Below are positions 1 through 8,701 of a stretch of DNA of 64,000 nt, one piece after another. The stretch is from Clostridium_H sp047777555. GTDB lineage: Bacteria > Bacillota > Clostridia > Clostridiales > Clostridiaceae. Positions within the stretch are counted from its first letter, which is position 1. Each line of letters starts with the position of its first letter. The notes beneath the pieces were generated by a model that was not told where the DNA came from, did no database searches, and saw only the letters and a program-made list of their open reading frames with translations. The stretch lies in assembly GCF_047777555.1 (NCBI RefSeq), contig NZ_JBKEEV010000003.1:248001-312000 (forward strand), in the 5' to 3' direction. The translations under genes were made by a program, and so were the position numbers.

Positions 1-2060
1 ACCTTTGAATAAATAGGCTTTGCAAATACCAGGTTAACTATCTCAGGTACATCTATTCCAGTATCTAATAAATCTACTGATATTGCTATTCTAGGGAATT
101 CTTCATTTTTAAAGTTCTCTATAAGTATTTCCTTATCCTTAATACCTGAATAAATAACGGCAGTCATCTTTCCTTTATATTGAGGGTACATCTCATTAAA
201 TAAGGAGTCTAAAAGATTGGCGTGACCTTTATTTTTTGCAAATATAATAGTCTTACCTAAATGGTCTCCTACCTTAATCCCATTATCCATCAGTGTTTTT
301 AATATATATCTATTGGTGTCCTTATTGGTTATCTGCTTTTCTAAAGCATCTTTATCAAACTCAAAAACTTCACCATCATATCCTTCTTCATCTACCTGTC
401 TTCTTTGCTCTTCTGTCATTTGACTATACTTTATACCTTTTCTTAAAAAGTCAGTGGTAGCATCAATTACTCTTGGCTCAATAAGGTAAGGTGGTATATG
501 ACTCCAAGCCTGATCTACAGAAAAATTGAAAGTAGGGTCTTCAGTCTCACAATTGAATAAATCAAAAGTATTTCTTTCTATAAAGTCTACAGGCGTTGCT
601 GTAAGCCCTATAATATGGGCATCAAAGTACTCTAATATATCTCTATAGGTCTTATATATACTTCTATGAGACTCATCGCAAATAACAAGATCAAAGAAAC
701 CTACACTAAACTTGCTGTAATAATTAATCATAGTCTGATATGTTGAAAAATAAAGAGTAGCTTCTCTATTTTCTGAGTTTTTGCCAGTAAACCTGCAGGA
801 TATTTGTTCAGGCATAAAAGTTTTGAAACTATTCTTGTCCTCTTTAGCTTGTCTAACAAGCTCATCTCTATCTGCTAAGAATAAAACTCGCTTAGCCCAG
901 TTTGCTTCCATCATACCTTTAGTTAATGCAATAACAGTTCTTGTCTTTCCTGTTCCTGTTGCCATTACTAAAAGAGCTTTTCTATGACCATTAGAATATC
1001 TTTCATATACTCTTTTAATACCCTCTATTTGGTACGGTCTGCCTGCAATATTTTTATCTATTTCAACTTTATTTAAATTTTTCTTATACTTATGCTTAAA
1101 GAACAGTTCCTCTAAATCTTCTAAAGTATAGAATCCCCAAATCTGTCTTGGCTCACTATGCATGTCATCCCACATATATATTTCATATCCATTTGTATAG
1201 AAAACTATTGGGCGAATTCCATAATCTCTTTCAATAGTATTAGCATACTCAACTGCCTGCTGGCGACCTATAATAGGATCAACAGAAGATTTTTTAGCCT
1301 CAACCACTGCAACTGGTTTGCCCTTTTTATTAAACAGTACATAATCAGCAAAGCCTTTTTTGCCTGCTTCTTTATGGTTCTCTAGAGGAAGCTCTAATTT
1401 AACAAACTCAGTATTGTTAACGTCCCATCCAGCATCCTTCAGCATTATATCTATTAGCTTCTTTCTAGTTTCTGCTTCATTAAGGTCTAAGCTAACTTCG
1501 ACCTCTTTTTCTACGGCTTTATCATCTTCAGTTACAACTGCTGTTTTTGTTTCTTCCTTTAATTCTTTTACTTCCTTAGTGTGTTCTTCTTTAATCTCTT
1601 CCTTTTCTTTAGCATAATCTTCAATATTATATACAGGTGCTTTAGTTTCAGCCGCCTTAGGCATTTTGAAGGTTAATGGTTTTATTGAAGTATCCTTTGT
1701 TACTTTAATATAAAACCATGCTGCTACCTTATACATAGAAACCAAACATTCTAAAGCATCCTTTTTATTTTCATACCCCTCATGGTTAGCCTTATTACCA
1801 TAGCGTCTTACTATGTCAAAAAGGTCTGGAATAGCTCCATTAATACCTGTAGCTCTTAAAAGCTTAATTTTATCATCTTGAGTTGCAAATTTAGGTATTT
1901 CAACTTTCAAAGCTGTAAGTATATGATCTATTATTTGTTCTCCAAACATACGCATCTTTAGCATTGATGCATTATTATCTGTATGAAAATAACTTTCTGC
2001 TTGTGTTCCTAACTTTGCTAAAGTTGTCCATTTCTTATTTAAAAAAGTAAAATTAGACAT
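1..2060 (-). CDS. hsdR: Type I restriction enzyme R subunit (HsdR), 3' end cut by window edge
   Basis: ATP-dependent DNA translocase and nuclease subunit of a type I restriction-modification complex. About 686 N-terminal residues are visible. A helical N-terminal region (1-150) and a charged linker precede the PD-(D/E)XK nuclease, with D239 in FADYVL and E254-A-K256 in the VVEAKK motif. The helicase core has Walker A MATGTGKT near 366-373, motif II DESH at 462-465, and GLTATP shortly after. The start is an ATG behind GAGGGGG. The gene lies 22 bp downstream of the PIN gene on the same strand, so it is probably the last visible gene of that operon. hsdM and hsdS are not in view. Family identity is clear; the specificity is unknown. 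Confidence 0.9.
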   Translation of the reverse strand, partial: MSNFTFLNKKWTTLAKLGTQAESYFHTDNNASMLKMRMFGEQIIDHILTALKVEIPKFATQDDKIKLLRATGINGAIPDLFDIVRRYGNKANHEGYENKKDALECLVSMYKVAAWFYIKVTKDTSIKPLTFKMPKAAETKAPVYNIEDYAKEKEEIKEEHTKEVKELKEETKTAVVTEDDKAVEKEVEVSLDLNEAETRKKLIDIMLKDAGWDVNNTEFVKLELPLENHKEAGKKGFADYVLFNKKGKPVAVVEAKKSSVDPIIGRQQAVEYANTIERDYGIRPIVFYTNGYEIYMWDDMHSEPRQIWGFYTLEDLEELFFKHKYKKNLNKVEIDKNIAGRPYQIEGIKRVYERYSNGHRKALLVMATGTGKTRTVIALTKGMMEANWAKRVLFLADRDELVRQAKEDKNSFKTFMPEQISCRFTGKNSENREATLYFSTYQTMINYYSKFSVGFFDLVICDESHRSIYKTYRDILEYFDAHIIGLTATPVDFIERNTFDLFNCETEDPTFNFSVDQAWSHIPPYLIEPRVIDATTDFLRKGIKYSQMTEEQRRQVDEEGYDGEVFEFDKDALEKQITNKDTNRYILKTLMDNGIKVGDHLGKTIIFAKNKGHANLLDSLFNEMYPQYKGKMTAVIYSGIKDKEILIENFKNEEFPRIAISVDLLDTGIDVPEIVNLVFAKPIYSK

Positions 2061-2081
2061 CTATATCCCCCTCATCTTAAC

Positions 2082-2654
2082 TTACTTAATTCCCAAATAC
2101 TCATTCCATCCACTTTTATCAAAACGTTCAAATGATTTTGTATATACTTGATCAAAGCTTAATTTAGTTGGTCTTGATAGCAAACAATTTATACTATCAA
2201 AAACTTTTTCCCCTTCTTCAACACTTATTAACTTAAAGTATATACATAAGCTTAATATATTGTTATGTGTTAGTGTTATATATTCTGATAGCCACTTAAA
2301 CTCATTCTTATTATCCGAAATTATTATAGGTACTCCAAGAGCAGATGCATAACCTGCACACTCACTTTCTCCTGGTCCTATCACATTCCTTTTATCTTGT
2401 ATAACTGGAGTGGCCAATTTATTCACAACTATATCTTCTTCTCTGTTTACAATTTCAAATATACTATTTTCTTTTTTAATCTCTGCTTCAATCCTTGAAA
2501 AGTATATCCCTGTTTTCTTTCTTAACTCATAGTCATAAACAAAAAAAGGTATTATTATCTTAGAAAATAACAAACTAAGTAAATCTAACCTATCTACTTT
2601 AGCTAAATTTATAAGAATATCTGTATCTGAAATTGCTGCTGTGTACTTTTTCAT
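2082..2654 (-). CDS. PIN-domain protein, probable toxin-type ribonuclease
   Basis: 190 residues that read as one PIN domain. It starts with the acidic motif SDTDILINL (D10, D12), has the central GPGESECAGYASALG (E96, E98), and then IISDNK (D114, N115). Together these give the acidic metal site of PIN nucleases. It follows the ImmA/IrrE gene with a 1-bp gap and precedes hsdR by 22 bp, so one transcript probably carries all of them. PIN proteins next to XRE/ImmA genes usually act as toxins or effectors. That role here is inferred from context; no cognate small antitoxin of VapB type is visible, so the XRE/ImmA pair may supply control. Confidence 0.7.
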   Translation of the reverse strand: MKKYTAAISDTDILINLAKVDRLDLLSLLFSKIIIPFFVYDYELRKKTGIYFSRIEAEIKKENSIFEIVNREEDIVVNKLATPVIQDKRNVIGPGESECAGYASALGVPIIISDNKNEFKWLSEYITLTHNNILSLCIYFKLISVEEGEKVFDSINCLLSRPTKLSFDQVYTKSFERFDKSGWNEYLGIK

Positions 2655-2655
2655 T

Positions 2656-3456
2656 TTACACTATTTCATCATCTTCTGGCTCATTATAACCATACTTTTC
2701 AGGTGTTTCATTTATAAAACCTAAAAGTTCAGTTATCTTGCCGTATGATATCTTGCCCTTTTCATAATTTTGCTTTGCTATTTCCAGATATTCTTTTGAT
2801 ACATATGACACATTACTTGGTATTATTAGTGATATATCATAGCCTTCTGTTTTTGTTATTTCTCTTAACTCTTCCTTTTTAGCTAATGATCCATATTCAG
2901 CTAAGCTATCATATAGATTAATATCACATAAATCTAGTTGAACTAATCTTTTTAACATAGCTTTATAACTTACCTTTAGTGTGCTGTTCAATCTTACAAT
3001 ATGTCTAACTTCTAACTGATCTTTAGAAGTATTAATTAACTTATAAAACAATTCTTTTACATAATCCTCTGGCATTAAAAACTCTGATGCAAAAATGTTT
3101 GCCTTCTCATCTTCATCTGAATAAACAGCATTATTCATCAGTAATTTTTCTTTCCTTAATAAATCATCATTATAAAGTATATGATAGAGCTCATGTGCTG
3201 CTGTAAATCTCTCATGTCCTAAAGTGAAACTACTATTTAAAAATACAACAAACTCATTGTTAAAATAGGTTGTAAATCCTGATATATCATAGGTGTCTAA
3301 AGGCTTCCTTATGAAGAAAGCTACATCTTCTAAGATTTCAAAAATATCAACAATTCCTTTTTTAGAAAACTTATATCTTGCTTCTTCTGCTAGACCTTTA
3401 ATTTTTAGTCTTAAAGGTTCATCCGGTAATTTCAAGTCTCTTTTAGTTAAACTCAT
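2656..3456 (-). CDS. ImmA/IrrE family zinc metallopeptidase (COG2856)
   Basis: 266 residues from the ATG at 3456, chosen because GGAGG lies 11 nt upstream and the start then falls just after the stop of the XRE gene. An upstream in-frame ATG at 3474 has a poor ribosome site. The zinc motif is HELYH (H88, E89, H92), and the EKANIFASEFLMP stretch (E117) supplies the usual third ligand. Family members such as ImmA cleave partner XRE repressors in response to a signal. The neighbouring XRE protein is the obvious substrate here (inference). XRE/COG2856 pairs also occur as toxin-antitoxin-like phage-defence modules. The C-terminal third is not recognised. Confidence 0.8.
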   Translation of the reverse strand: MSLTKRDLKLPDEPLRLKIKGLAEEARYKFSKKGIVDIFEILEDVAFFIRKPLDTYDISGFTTYFNNEFVVFLNSSFTLGHERFTAAHELYHILYNDDLLRKEKLLMNNAVYSDEDEKANIFASEFLMPEDYVKELFYKLINTSKDQLEVRHIVRLNSTLKVSYKAMLKRLVQLDLCDINLYDSLAEYGSLAKKEELREITKTEGYDISLIIPSNVSYVSKEYLEIAKQNYEKGKISYGKITELLGFINETPEKYGYNEPEDDEIV

Positions 3457-3461
3457 ATAAC

Positions 3462-3845
3462 TTAGCTCCTCCATAAAGGTTCTACATTAGTTATAGTATT
3501 AGAATTTAAAATCTTCTTTTGATTCATAAAGCTCATAATCATCTCTTGTAATGTTTCTACACCTTTAATTGCTTCTTCATTCATGTTTCTCTTTCTAAAT
3601 AAGGTAACTAGACTATCATCTTCACTATCTTGTAATAATGTTTCTACATCTAGATCTAATACGGAGCAAATAGCTTTTAGTTCAACAGCAGATACAGTTC
3701 TGTTGCCATTCTCTATTTTGCTTAAAGTTTCTCTACTCATTGATATACCTAAATCTTTTAATCTATCTACCATTAACTGTTGGCTTATCTTCTTATCTTC
3801 TCTAGATTCTTTTATTCTTCCACCTATAATTACACTTGTTAGCAT
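3462..3845 (-). CDS. XRE-family helix-turn-helix repressor of the ImmA/PIN operon
   Basis: 127 residues with an N-terminal XRE helix-turn-helix: GGRIKESREDKKISQQLMVDR, then ISMSRETLSKIENGNRTVS. A short C-terminal tail may be the part recognised by the metallopeptidase encoded next. The start is an ATG behind TAGGAGG. It is the first gene of the leftward set XRE, ImmA/IrrE, PIN, hsdR. A perfect 17-bp palindrome 25 bp upstream of the start is a likely operator, suggesting autoregulation. Confidence 0.85.
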   Translation of the reverse strand: MLTSVIIGGRIKESREDKKISQQLMVDRLKDLGISMSRETLSKIENGNRTVSAVELKAICSVLDLDVETLLQDSEDDSLVTLFRKRNMNEEAIKGVETLQEMIMSFMNQKKILNSNTITNVEPLWRS

Positions 3846-3869
3846 AGAATATACCTCCTAACATACTAT

Positions 3870-3886
3870 TGTAATATTATATTACA
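3870..3886. promoter_or_regulatory. Candidate operator of the XRE repressor
   Basis: TGTAATAT-T-ATATTACA is a perfect 8-bp inverted repeat with a 1-bp centre, just upstream of the XRE gene. A second, looser inverted repeat (AATTGT...ACAATT, about 3919-3943) follows. XRE proteins typically bind such short palindromes. Assignment to this protein is inference. Confidence 0.45.
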
Positions 3887-3960
3887 CCATATTATTACCA
3901 ACATCAATATGTTCCTTATAATTGTAATCATTTATCACAATTACTATACATATATTCTTA

Positions 3961-3980
3961 AACTTGAATTCGGCAAGTAA
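3961..3980. repeat. IS1380 left terminal inverted repeat
   Basis: AACTTGAATTCGGCAAGTAA matches the reverse complement of 5631-5650 at 19 of 20 positions. Confidence 0.85.
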
Positions 3981-4136
3981 ATTTAAAAAAAGTTTCTACT
4001 TGCCATTTTTGTTTTCTTTATGAATAAATTTACATTTATTATGATATTTTATACCGTTAGGTCTTTTTTTGAGTATACTTAATAAACCCAAATAACATTT
4101 GGATTTTTAAGGTAATTTATTGTTTTTATTTTACTA

Positions 4137-5516
4137 TTAAGTGTATACTGCTATCATCTTTCTACTAAAAACATTTATTTGCTTTTGAATATAAGTAATG
4201 ATTTTTTCTAATAAGCAGTTGTTTGAAAAACTTAAATATCTATAATATTTGCTACCACAAACATTACCACAAACTCTATAAAATATTCTCCTTAATGTAC
4301 TAATTTCATGATGTTGTATTTCCTTAGGCATGATTGCCTGTTTAAACCAGTTATGAATGTTATATGCTATCATTTTTATTAAAAGGTACAATTCATTGCA
4401 TTTATGATTTACTAAACTATTTTCGCTAAAGGCATAGCCTTCTTTTATTTCATCTATGTTATTTTCAACATCACATCGTTGATTATAATCTTGAAATATT
4501 TCTTCAGGTGTTAAATAATCTATATTTGTTACTATTGCTTGATATTTATATTTACATTCTTCGAACATTAACTGATTCATATTTTTTGGAATAATTTTTT
4601 CTCTTATAATCACAAATCTTCTTGCTCTTTGCCATTTAGGCAATGGAACTGTAATTTCCGTAACAGATAAAGTAGAACTTATATCGTGCCATATATAATC
4701 CTTTGAATTATTATTTATAAAATCTATTATCATTTTAACAGTAGAATACATTTTACATTTAACAACATATTCTATTCCATTATCTTCAAAGTATAAAAAG
4801 TTTTCTTCATCAAAAAAACCTCTATCAAGTCTAACTCTTTTAAGAAGATATCTTGAAGGAAGCTGGTTTATACAACTCTTAAAGAAATCTAAAAATTTAT
4901 AATTACTATGGTGTCTACCATTTTCAAGAGTAATGTTAAGTAATTCATCAGTTCCTGAAATAAACCCAACTTTTTCTTTAAATGATGGTCTTCCATTGTA
5001 CCTTGGATTATATCCTATTCCTGATTTTTCTTGATTACCAAAGATAGTTATAACAGTATCATCAATATTAATACAAACCTCGCGTACATCTTCAGTTGAA
5101 GACTTTAAGTCAAGTATTTTTTTATTTATAGTTCTTAATTCTTCTAAAGTTTCTGTTGGTAAAGCTTTTAAGAGATCTCTACATACTTTTTCACTGGGTA
5201 ATTTATCTACACCTTTAAACTTTTTATATCCTTCATCATTTCTTAATGTTTCAATGTGCATAAATCTTGAGAAACCAAGAATATTTGCATCAATCATGTA
5301 TTCTATAATTTCTGCAGTATTAAAAGTAGAATTAGCGGCCTTCTTATAGGTTACGCCTTTTTCTAAAATAGTTGGTAATCCTATTATTTGTTTAAAGGAT
5401 TCCACATAAGAAAAAGTTGCTACAGAAGTAACTTTGGTATCATTGAATTTTGCTTTCATGTTCAAAAATCTAATTTTCTTCTTTAAATTTTTTTGATTTT
5501 GTTGTAAACTATTCAT
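4137..5516 (-). CDS. IS1380-family DDE transposase
   Basis: 459 residues from the ATG at 5516, 8 nt after AAGGG; an in-frame GTG three codons upstream overlaps that site. The protein carries the IS1380 signature DDTVITIFGNQE...GYNPRYNGRPS, with the first catalytic Asp in NIDDTV. It continues with RLDRGFF (second Asp) and the C-terminal YNQRCDVENNIDEIKEGYAF region (Glu). The frame is intact from end to end and its length is normal for the family, so the element could be active. Confidence 0.93.
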   Translation of the reverse strand: MNSLQQNQKNLKKKIRFLNMKAKFNDTKVTSVATFSYVESFKQIIGLPTILEKGVTYKKAANSTFNTAEIIEYMIDANILGFSRFMHIETLRNDEGYKKFKGVDKLPSEKVCRDLLKALPTETLEELRTINKKILDLKSSTEDVREVCINIDDTVITIFGNQEKSGIGYNPRYNGRPSFKEKVGFISGTDELLNITLENGRHHSNYKFLDFFKSCINQLPSRYLLKRVRLDRGFFDEENFLYFEDNGIEYVVKCKMYSTVKMIIDFINNNSKDYIWHDISSTLSVTEITVPLPKWQRARRFVIIREKIIPKNMNQLMFEECKYKYQAIVTNIDYLTPEEIFQDYNQRCDVENNIDEIKEGYAFSENSLVNHKCNELYLLIKMIAYNIHNWFKQAIMPKEIQHHEISTLRRIFYRVCGNVCGSKYYRYLSFSNNCLLEKIITYIQKQINVFSRKMIAVYT

Positions 5517-5630
5517 AGAAATCACCCTTTTGTGTTTTGTTTTTTTTCAATTATATTTTAACACTTAAAAGGGATGATTTCTTTTAATTTTTTTGAACAA
5601 AAAATTCTTTAATTTCAATGCCTTTCGGCA

Positions 5631-5650
5631 TTACTTGCCGAATCCAAGTT
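5631..5650. repeat. IS1380 right terminal inverted repeat
   Basis: TTACTTGCCGAATCCAAGTT is the inverted partner of 3961-3980, with one mismatch in 20. Confidence 0.85.
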
Positions 5651-5733
5651 AAATATTATTTTAATATGATTTTTCTTGTATTTATTAGTCAATACTCTAT
5701 AAATAAAAATGGTACTATACAAGGAGAATGACT

Positions 5734-7257
5734 ATGAATACATGGATGAAACCTGATATTAAAAACTCAGTATATTCTATAGTAAATGAATTCATAACTT
5801 TAAGAGGATATCCACCAACATCTAGGGAATGGGATAATTTAAAATTAACTCCTAGCCGTGGAACAATTAGAAAACACCTTAATATGAGTTTGAATGAATT
5901 ATTACATTCTTTAGGTTTCTCAACCTCTTTTTCTATTAAATCACCTTTGAACAGGGAAGAAATAATTAATGCATTTAGACGGTTTTACAAAGAAACTAAT
6001 AAGATTCCTACTACTAAAGATTTGAAATCAACAAGATTAAAATACTTGCCTTCAATTAGTAACCTGTATAAATACTTTGAATCTATTAGTGATGTATTAA
6101 TAGAAGCTGATTTACCTATATCAAGTAAGGGATACTCTGAATCTTATTTGCTTATGAAATTAGATCAGTTTATAAAAGTCTATGGTAGACTTCCTTCAAA
6201 AAAAGACTTAGTTGGTTTGAATAGAAATGTAAGCTTCCCTGAATATAGATCCTTTGGCAAGTTAGGTGGTATAAAAAAAGCTCTCTTAAAGTTAAACTAT
6301 TCAAATGACGAAATTAATAATTTACTTCACCTACAAAATAAATCCAAAATAGAAGACTTAATAATACTAACTATTAAAGAGCATATAACCAAAAATAACA
6401 CTACTCCTGGCAGCAAAGAATGGGATCAATGCAGTTATCAACCTTCAAGAAAAGAAATTGAAAAAATGTTTGGTATGCCTTTTAATTCGCTTATTATTAA
6501 ATTTGGATTTAAGCCTAAAAATAAGACTCCATTATCTTATAATAAAGAAGAATTATCTTTAAGACTGAAGTCTTTTTATATTAAAACTGGTAGAGTTCCG
6601 ACATTTAACGATTTGCGTAATCTAGACAATTCACCTCACCCTAAAATTTATTATGAGGTTTTTGGATCATTTGAAGCTGCTCTTAAATTTGCTGACTTAC
6701 CTTCAAATAAATATTTAGATAAAGATTTTCTTATTTCAGAAATCATTAGATATATTGAAACCTATGGAATAGTCCCTTCGACCAATTCATTTAGATATAA
6801 CAATGATTTTCCATCATTAAAAGCTTATAAACGAATATGGGGTAGTTTTAATAATGCTATTGTTGAACTTGGAATGACCCCAATATGTTGTGAAGTTAGA
6901 AATGCTTTTTCAAAAAGATGTTTAAGTTTAGATAAGGATATTTGTAACAGTTACGAAGAAGCATTTATTGATAATTTTATGTTTAAAAACGATATAAATC
7001 ATGAAAGAGAAATTCCATATCCTTATCATCCTTTATTTAACAAAAGCAAACTAAAAAGATGTGATTTCCTAGTAAAAGATACTTTAGGCAATATCATATA
7101 TGTTGAGTACGCTGGTCTTTATAAGAAACCAAAATATAAAATGAGACTCGATGAAAAAATAGCTTTAGCTAAAGACCTAAACTTAAATTTAATAGTAATT
7201 TATCCTTATCAATTAGGTAATATATATGATATCTTTATAGAATCCAATATATTGTAA
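5734..7257 (+). CDS. Six-repeat homing-endonuclease-associated protein with PD-(D/E)XK-like C-terminus
   Basis: 507 residues from the second ATG, placed 7 nt after AAGGAG; the first ATG overlaps that site. Six repeats of about 50 residues (roughly 11-63, 74-128, 138-188, 207-260, 272-325, 335-386) share the pattern of homing-endonuclease-associated (HNH-type) repeats: helix, G.xP(T/S)..(D/E)(W/L), then F.S/M....L...G. Repeats 1-3 resemble 4-6 in order (TSREWDNL...PSR versus GSKEWDQC...PSR), so a three-repeat block was duplicated. The last 100 residues look like a PD-(D/E)XK nuclease: E408/E409, D444 in CDFLV, and E458 in IYVEYAG. I infer a free-standing DNA-binding endonuclease. Target and role are unknown. 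Confidence 0.6.
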   Translation: MNTWMKPDIKNSVYSIVNEFITLRGYPPTSREWDNLKLTPSRGTIRKHLNMSLNELLHSLGFSTSFSIKSPLNREEIINAFRRFYKETNKIPTTKDLKSTRLKYLPSISNLYKYFESISDVLIEADLPISSKGYSESYLLMKLDQFIKVYGRLPSKKDLVGLNRNVSFPEYRSFGKLGGIKKALLKLNYSNDEINNLLHLQNKSKIEDLIILTIKEHITKNNTTPGSKEWDQCSYQPSRKEIEKMFGMPFNSLIIKFGFKPKNKTPLSYNKEELSLRLKSFYIKTGRVPTFNDLRNLDNSPHPKIYYEVFGSFEAALKFADLPSNKYLDKDFLISEIIRYIETYGIVPSTNSFRYNNDFPSLKAYKRIWGSFNNAIVELGMTPICCEVRNAFSKRCLSLDKDICNSYEEAFIDNFMFKNDINHEREIPYPYHPLFNKSKLKRCDFLVKDTLGNIIYVEYAGLYKKPKYKMRLDEKIALAKDLNLNLIVIYPYQLGNIYDIFIESNIL

Positions 7258-7265
7258 CACGTTCA

Positions 7266-7318
7266 TAATTTATATAAGAAAGCAATTATATTAACTGATT
7301 GTTTTCTTGTATAAATTA
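7266..7318 (+). terminator. Hairpin downstream of the endonuclease-repeat gene
   Basis: 21-nt arms at 7266-7286 and 7298-7318 match at 19 of 21 positions around an 11-nt loop, 9 bp past the stop codon. It is very AT-rich and lacks a clean U-tract, so terminator is likely but not certain. Confidence 0.5.
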
Positions 7319-7320
7319 AA

Positions 7321-7339
7321 TAGATGTCAAATCCGACAT
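7321..7339 (+). repeat. 19-bp sequence shared (inverted) with 13234-13252
   Basis: TAGATGTCAAATCCGACAT is the exact reverse complement of 13234-13252. Its core ATGTC-N6-GACAT is itself an inverted repeat. The two copies lie 5.9 kb apart and bracket the replication-like genes. Confidence 0.7.
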
Positions 7340-7450
7340 AATCATTTCTATCATAATTAATTACTTGTTTGGTTTCTTGCATTTATTATCTGTATTAATC
7401 ATATTAAGTAGGAAGACTTTTTTCAGGACACGTCCTCATATGCTAGCCCC

Positions 7451-7468
7451 TGCGTCGAATTTGACGCA
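7451..7468. repeat. Related palindrome TGCGTC-N6-GACGCA
   Basis: TGCGTCGAATTTGACGCA has perfect 6-bp arms. It shares the centre GTCGRATTTGAC with the inverted pair at 7324-7339 and 13234-13249. Confidence 0.6.
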
Positions 7469-7788
7469 CCCCTTACATAGGGTATTCTCGATATTCTCTA
7501 ATAGCAAATATCACTATATTTTATCTTAAGAAAATATATAACTAAAAAGAAAACAAGTAGCTCGAACTACTTGTTCTCGGATTAATTTTACAGCACTGAC
7601 AGAAGCCAACGGCTCTATCCAATTAATATTATACCAAAATACTTAAAAATATAAATATCTATCTGAATAATATTTAGCTTCAATCCGCTTATATAGTTAT
7701 AAAATTATATATATTTTCTCCCGGTACCAGGCTATATAAATCAAAATCCAATTCTTAGTTTCATGCCCCACCCCTTTATAGAATTACA

Positions 7789-7804
7789 TGGTTCATTTTG
7801 ACCT
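7789..7804 (-). repeat. TCAAAATGA motif, site 1
   Basis: On the minus strand this reads AGGTCAAAATGAACCA, the same core as the site inside the initiator-like gene at 12663-12677. Confidence 0.55.
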
Positions 7805-8032
7805 ATCCAAAGCCTTCGGCTTAATTCACAACAGTTTAATCTGATTTAGCTTATACCATAAAACCTTTTTTAACTATTCATCTTCCTTTTGCAGATTAAA
7901 GATTTAGCCCTTAGCAGGGCACTGGTGGTTCTTTTATAACTTTTTATAGGTATGTTTAAGTCTTTGTAATACTGAACCTTATTTAAAGTGCTGAATGAAC
8001 CATTAATATTTATATCTAAAGGAGGATTCATA

Positions 8033-8512
8033 ATGAAATCAACTGAAAAATCTATTAAAACTTCAAATCTTATCAATAAGAAAGGCCTTAAAAAGATTAA
8101 CCCTAAACATGACTATAAGGCTGAGTACACAAGACTTTTCCCTACCAAGATGTCTAGTTCAAACTTCTTATCTTTCTACACCCTTCATGTACTAGCTAAA
8201 GAAAACAGACCCCTATACGGCAAAGAAATACTAGCATTCCTGCAAGACACAATAGGTTCTTCTGTTTGGAATCCCTCACATGGAACTCTCTATCCGATTT
8301 TAAATAAGCTCACAGCAAACAACCTTATTGAGAACATAAAGATAGAGGAAGATAAGAAGTATTATGCCATTACTGAGCTTGGAAGAGACGAATTAGAAAT
8401 AAAAATGAGGGAGTTTAAGCCTATGATAATTGAATCCTATAAATTCTTCTCTAAACTTATTGAAGAAATATATGGTTTCAATGAGGATCAAAATGATACA
8501 ACTACTTCTTAA
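8033..8512 (+). CDS. PadR-family transcriptional regulator
   Basis: 159 residues from the ATG at 8033, which has AAAGGAGG 7 nt upstream. An in-frame ATG 45 nt earlier lacks a ribosome site. After a basic 45-residue lead comes a PadR winged helix: FYTLHVLAKENRPLYGKEILAFL, then NPSHGTLYPILNKLTANNLIENIKIEEDKKYYAITELGRDEL. A short helical C-terminus probably dimerises. It stands alone between non-coding DNA and a terminator, within the element, so the target gene is not obvious. Confidence 0.85.
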   Translation: MKSTEKSIKTSNLINKKGLKKINPKHDYKAEYTRLFPTKMSSSNFLSFYTLHVLAKENRPLYGKEILAFLQDTIGSSVWNPSHGTLYPILNKLTANNLIENIKIEEDKKYYAITELGRDELEIKMREFKPMIIESYKFFSKLIEEIYGFNEDQNDTTTS

Positions 8513-8601
8513 AATACGTTTATAGCTATTATAGTGACTTAAGCAGTAAGCTCTAAAAGTACCATTCCACTTACTATCATAAAGCCAAATTCTTATGCTC
8601 T

Positions 8602-8631
8602 TATAGGAATAGCAAAAAGGCTATTCCTATA
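8602..8631 (+). terminator. Terminator-like hairpin after the PadR gene
   Basis: 12-bp perfect stem TATAGGAATAGC/GCTATTCCTATA with a 6-nt A-rich loop, about 90 bp past the PadR stop codon. Confidence 0.6.
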
Positions 8632-8636
8632 TAATC

Positions 8637-8701
8637 ATCTACAAATGTCTATAAGGTAGACAAATATATATAGATAAATCTTTATCTACAAATGTTTATA
8701 A
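8637..8701 (+). repeat. 18-bp direct repeat, 47-bp spacing
   Basis: ATCTACAAATGTCTATAA (8637-8654) recurs at 8684-8701 with one difference. It lies immediately before the initiator remnant and looks iteron-like. Confidence 0.55.

Larger units (their letters stand above)
3961..5650 (-). mobile_element. IS1380-family insertion sequence, apparently complete
   Basis: About 1.69 kb, bounded by 20-bp terminal inverted repeats that differ at one position (3961-3980 and 5631-5650), with one intact transposase reading leftward. Both ends carry an additional small hairpin, such as AATGCC-TTTC-GGCATT at 5617-5632. I see no convincing target-site duplication in the flanks. It sits between the XRE-led operon and the endonuclease-repeat gene, disrupting neither. 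Confidence 0.85.
7319..8032. other. Gene-poor stretch with palindromes
   Basis: No convincing gene. It contains two related palindromes (7324-7339 and 7451-7468), a 9-bp hairpin AACAAGTAG/CTACTTGTT (7552-7575), several very short hairpins such as AAGCC-TTC-GGCTT (about 7811-7823), and one TCAAAATGA motif site (7789-7804). The content fits non-coding control or replication DNA of a mobile element. Confidence 0.5.

Noticed and set aside
781..1617. Three plus-strand frames opposite hsdR
   Set aside because: They lie within the continuous hsdR reading frame on the minus strand, whose helicase and nuclease motifs are clear.
3951..5660. Target-site duplication of the IS1380 element
   Set aside because: The flanks (TCTTA on the left, AAATA on the right) do not match, so none is claimed.
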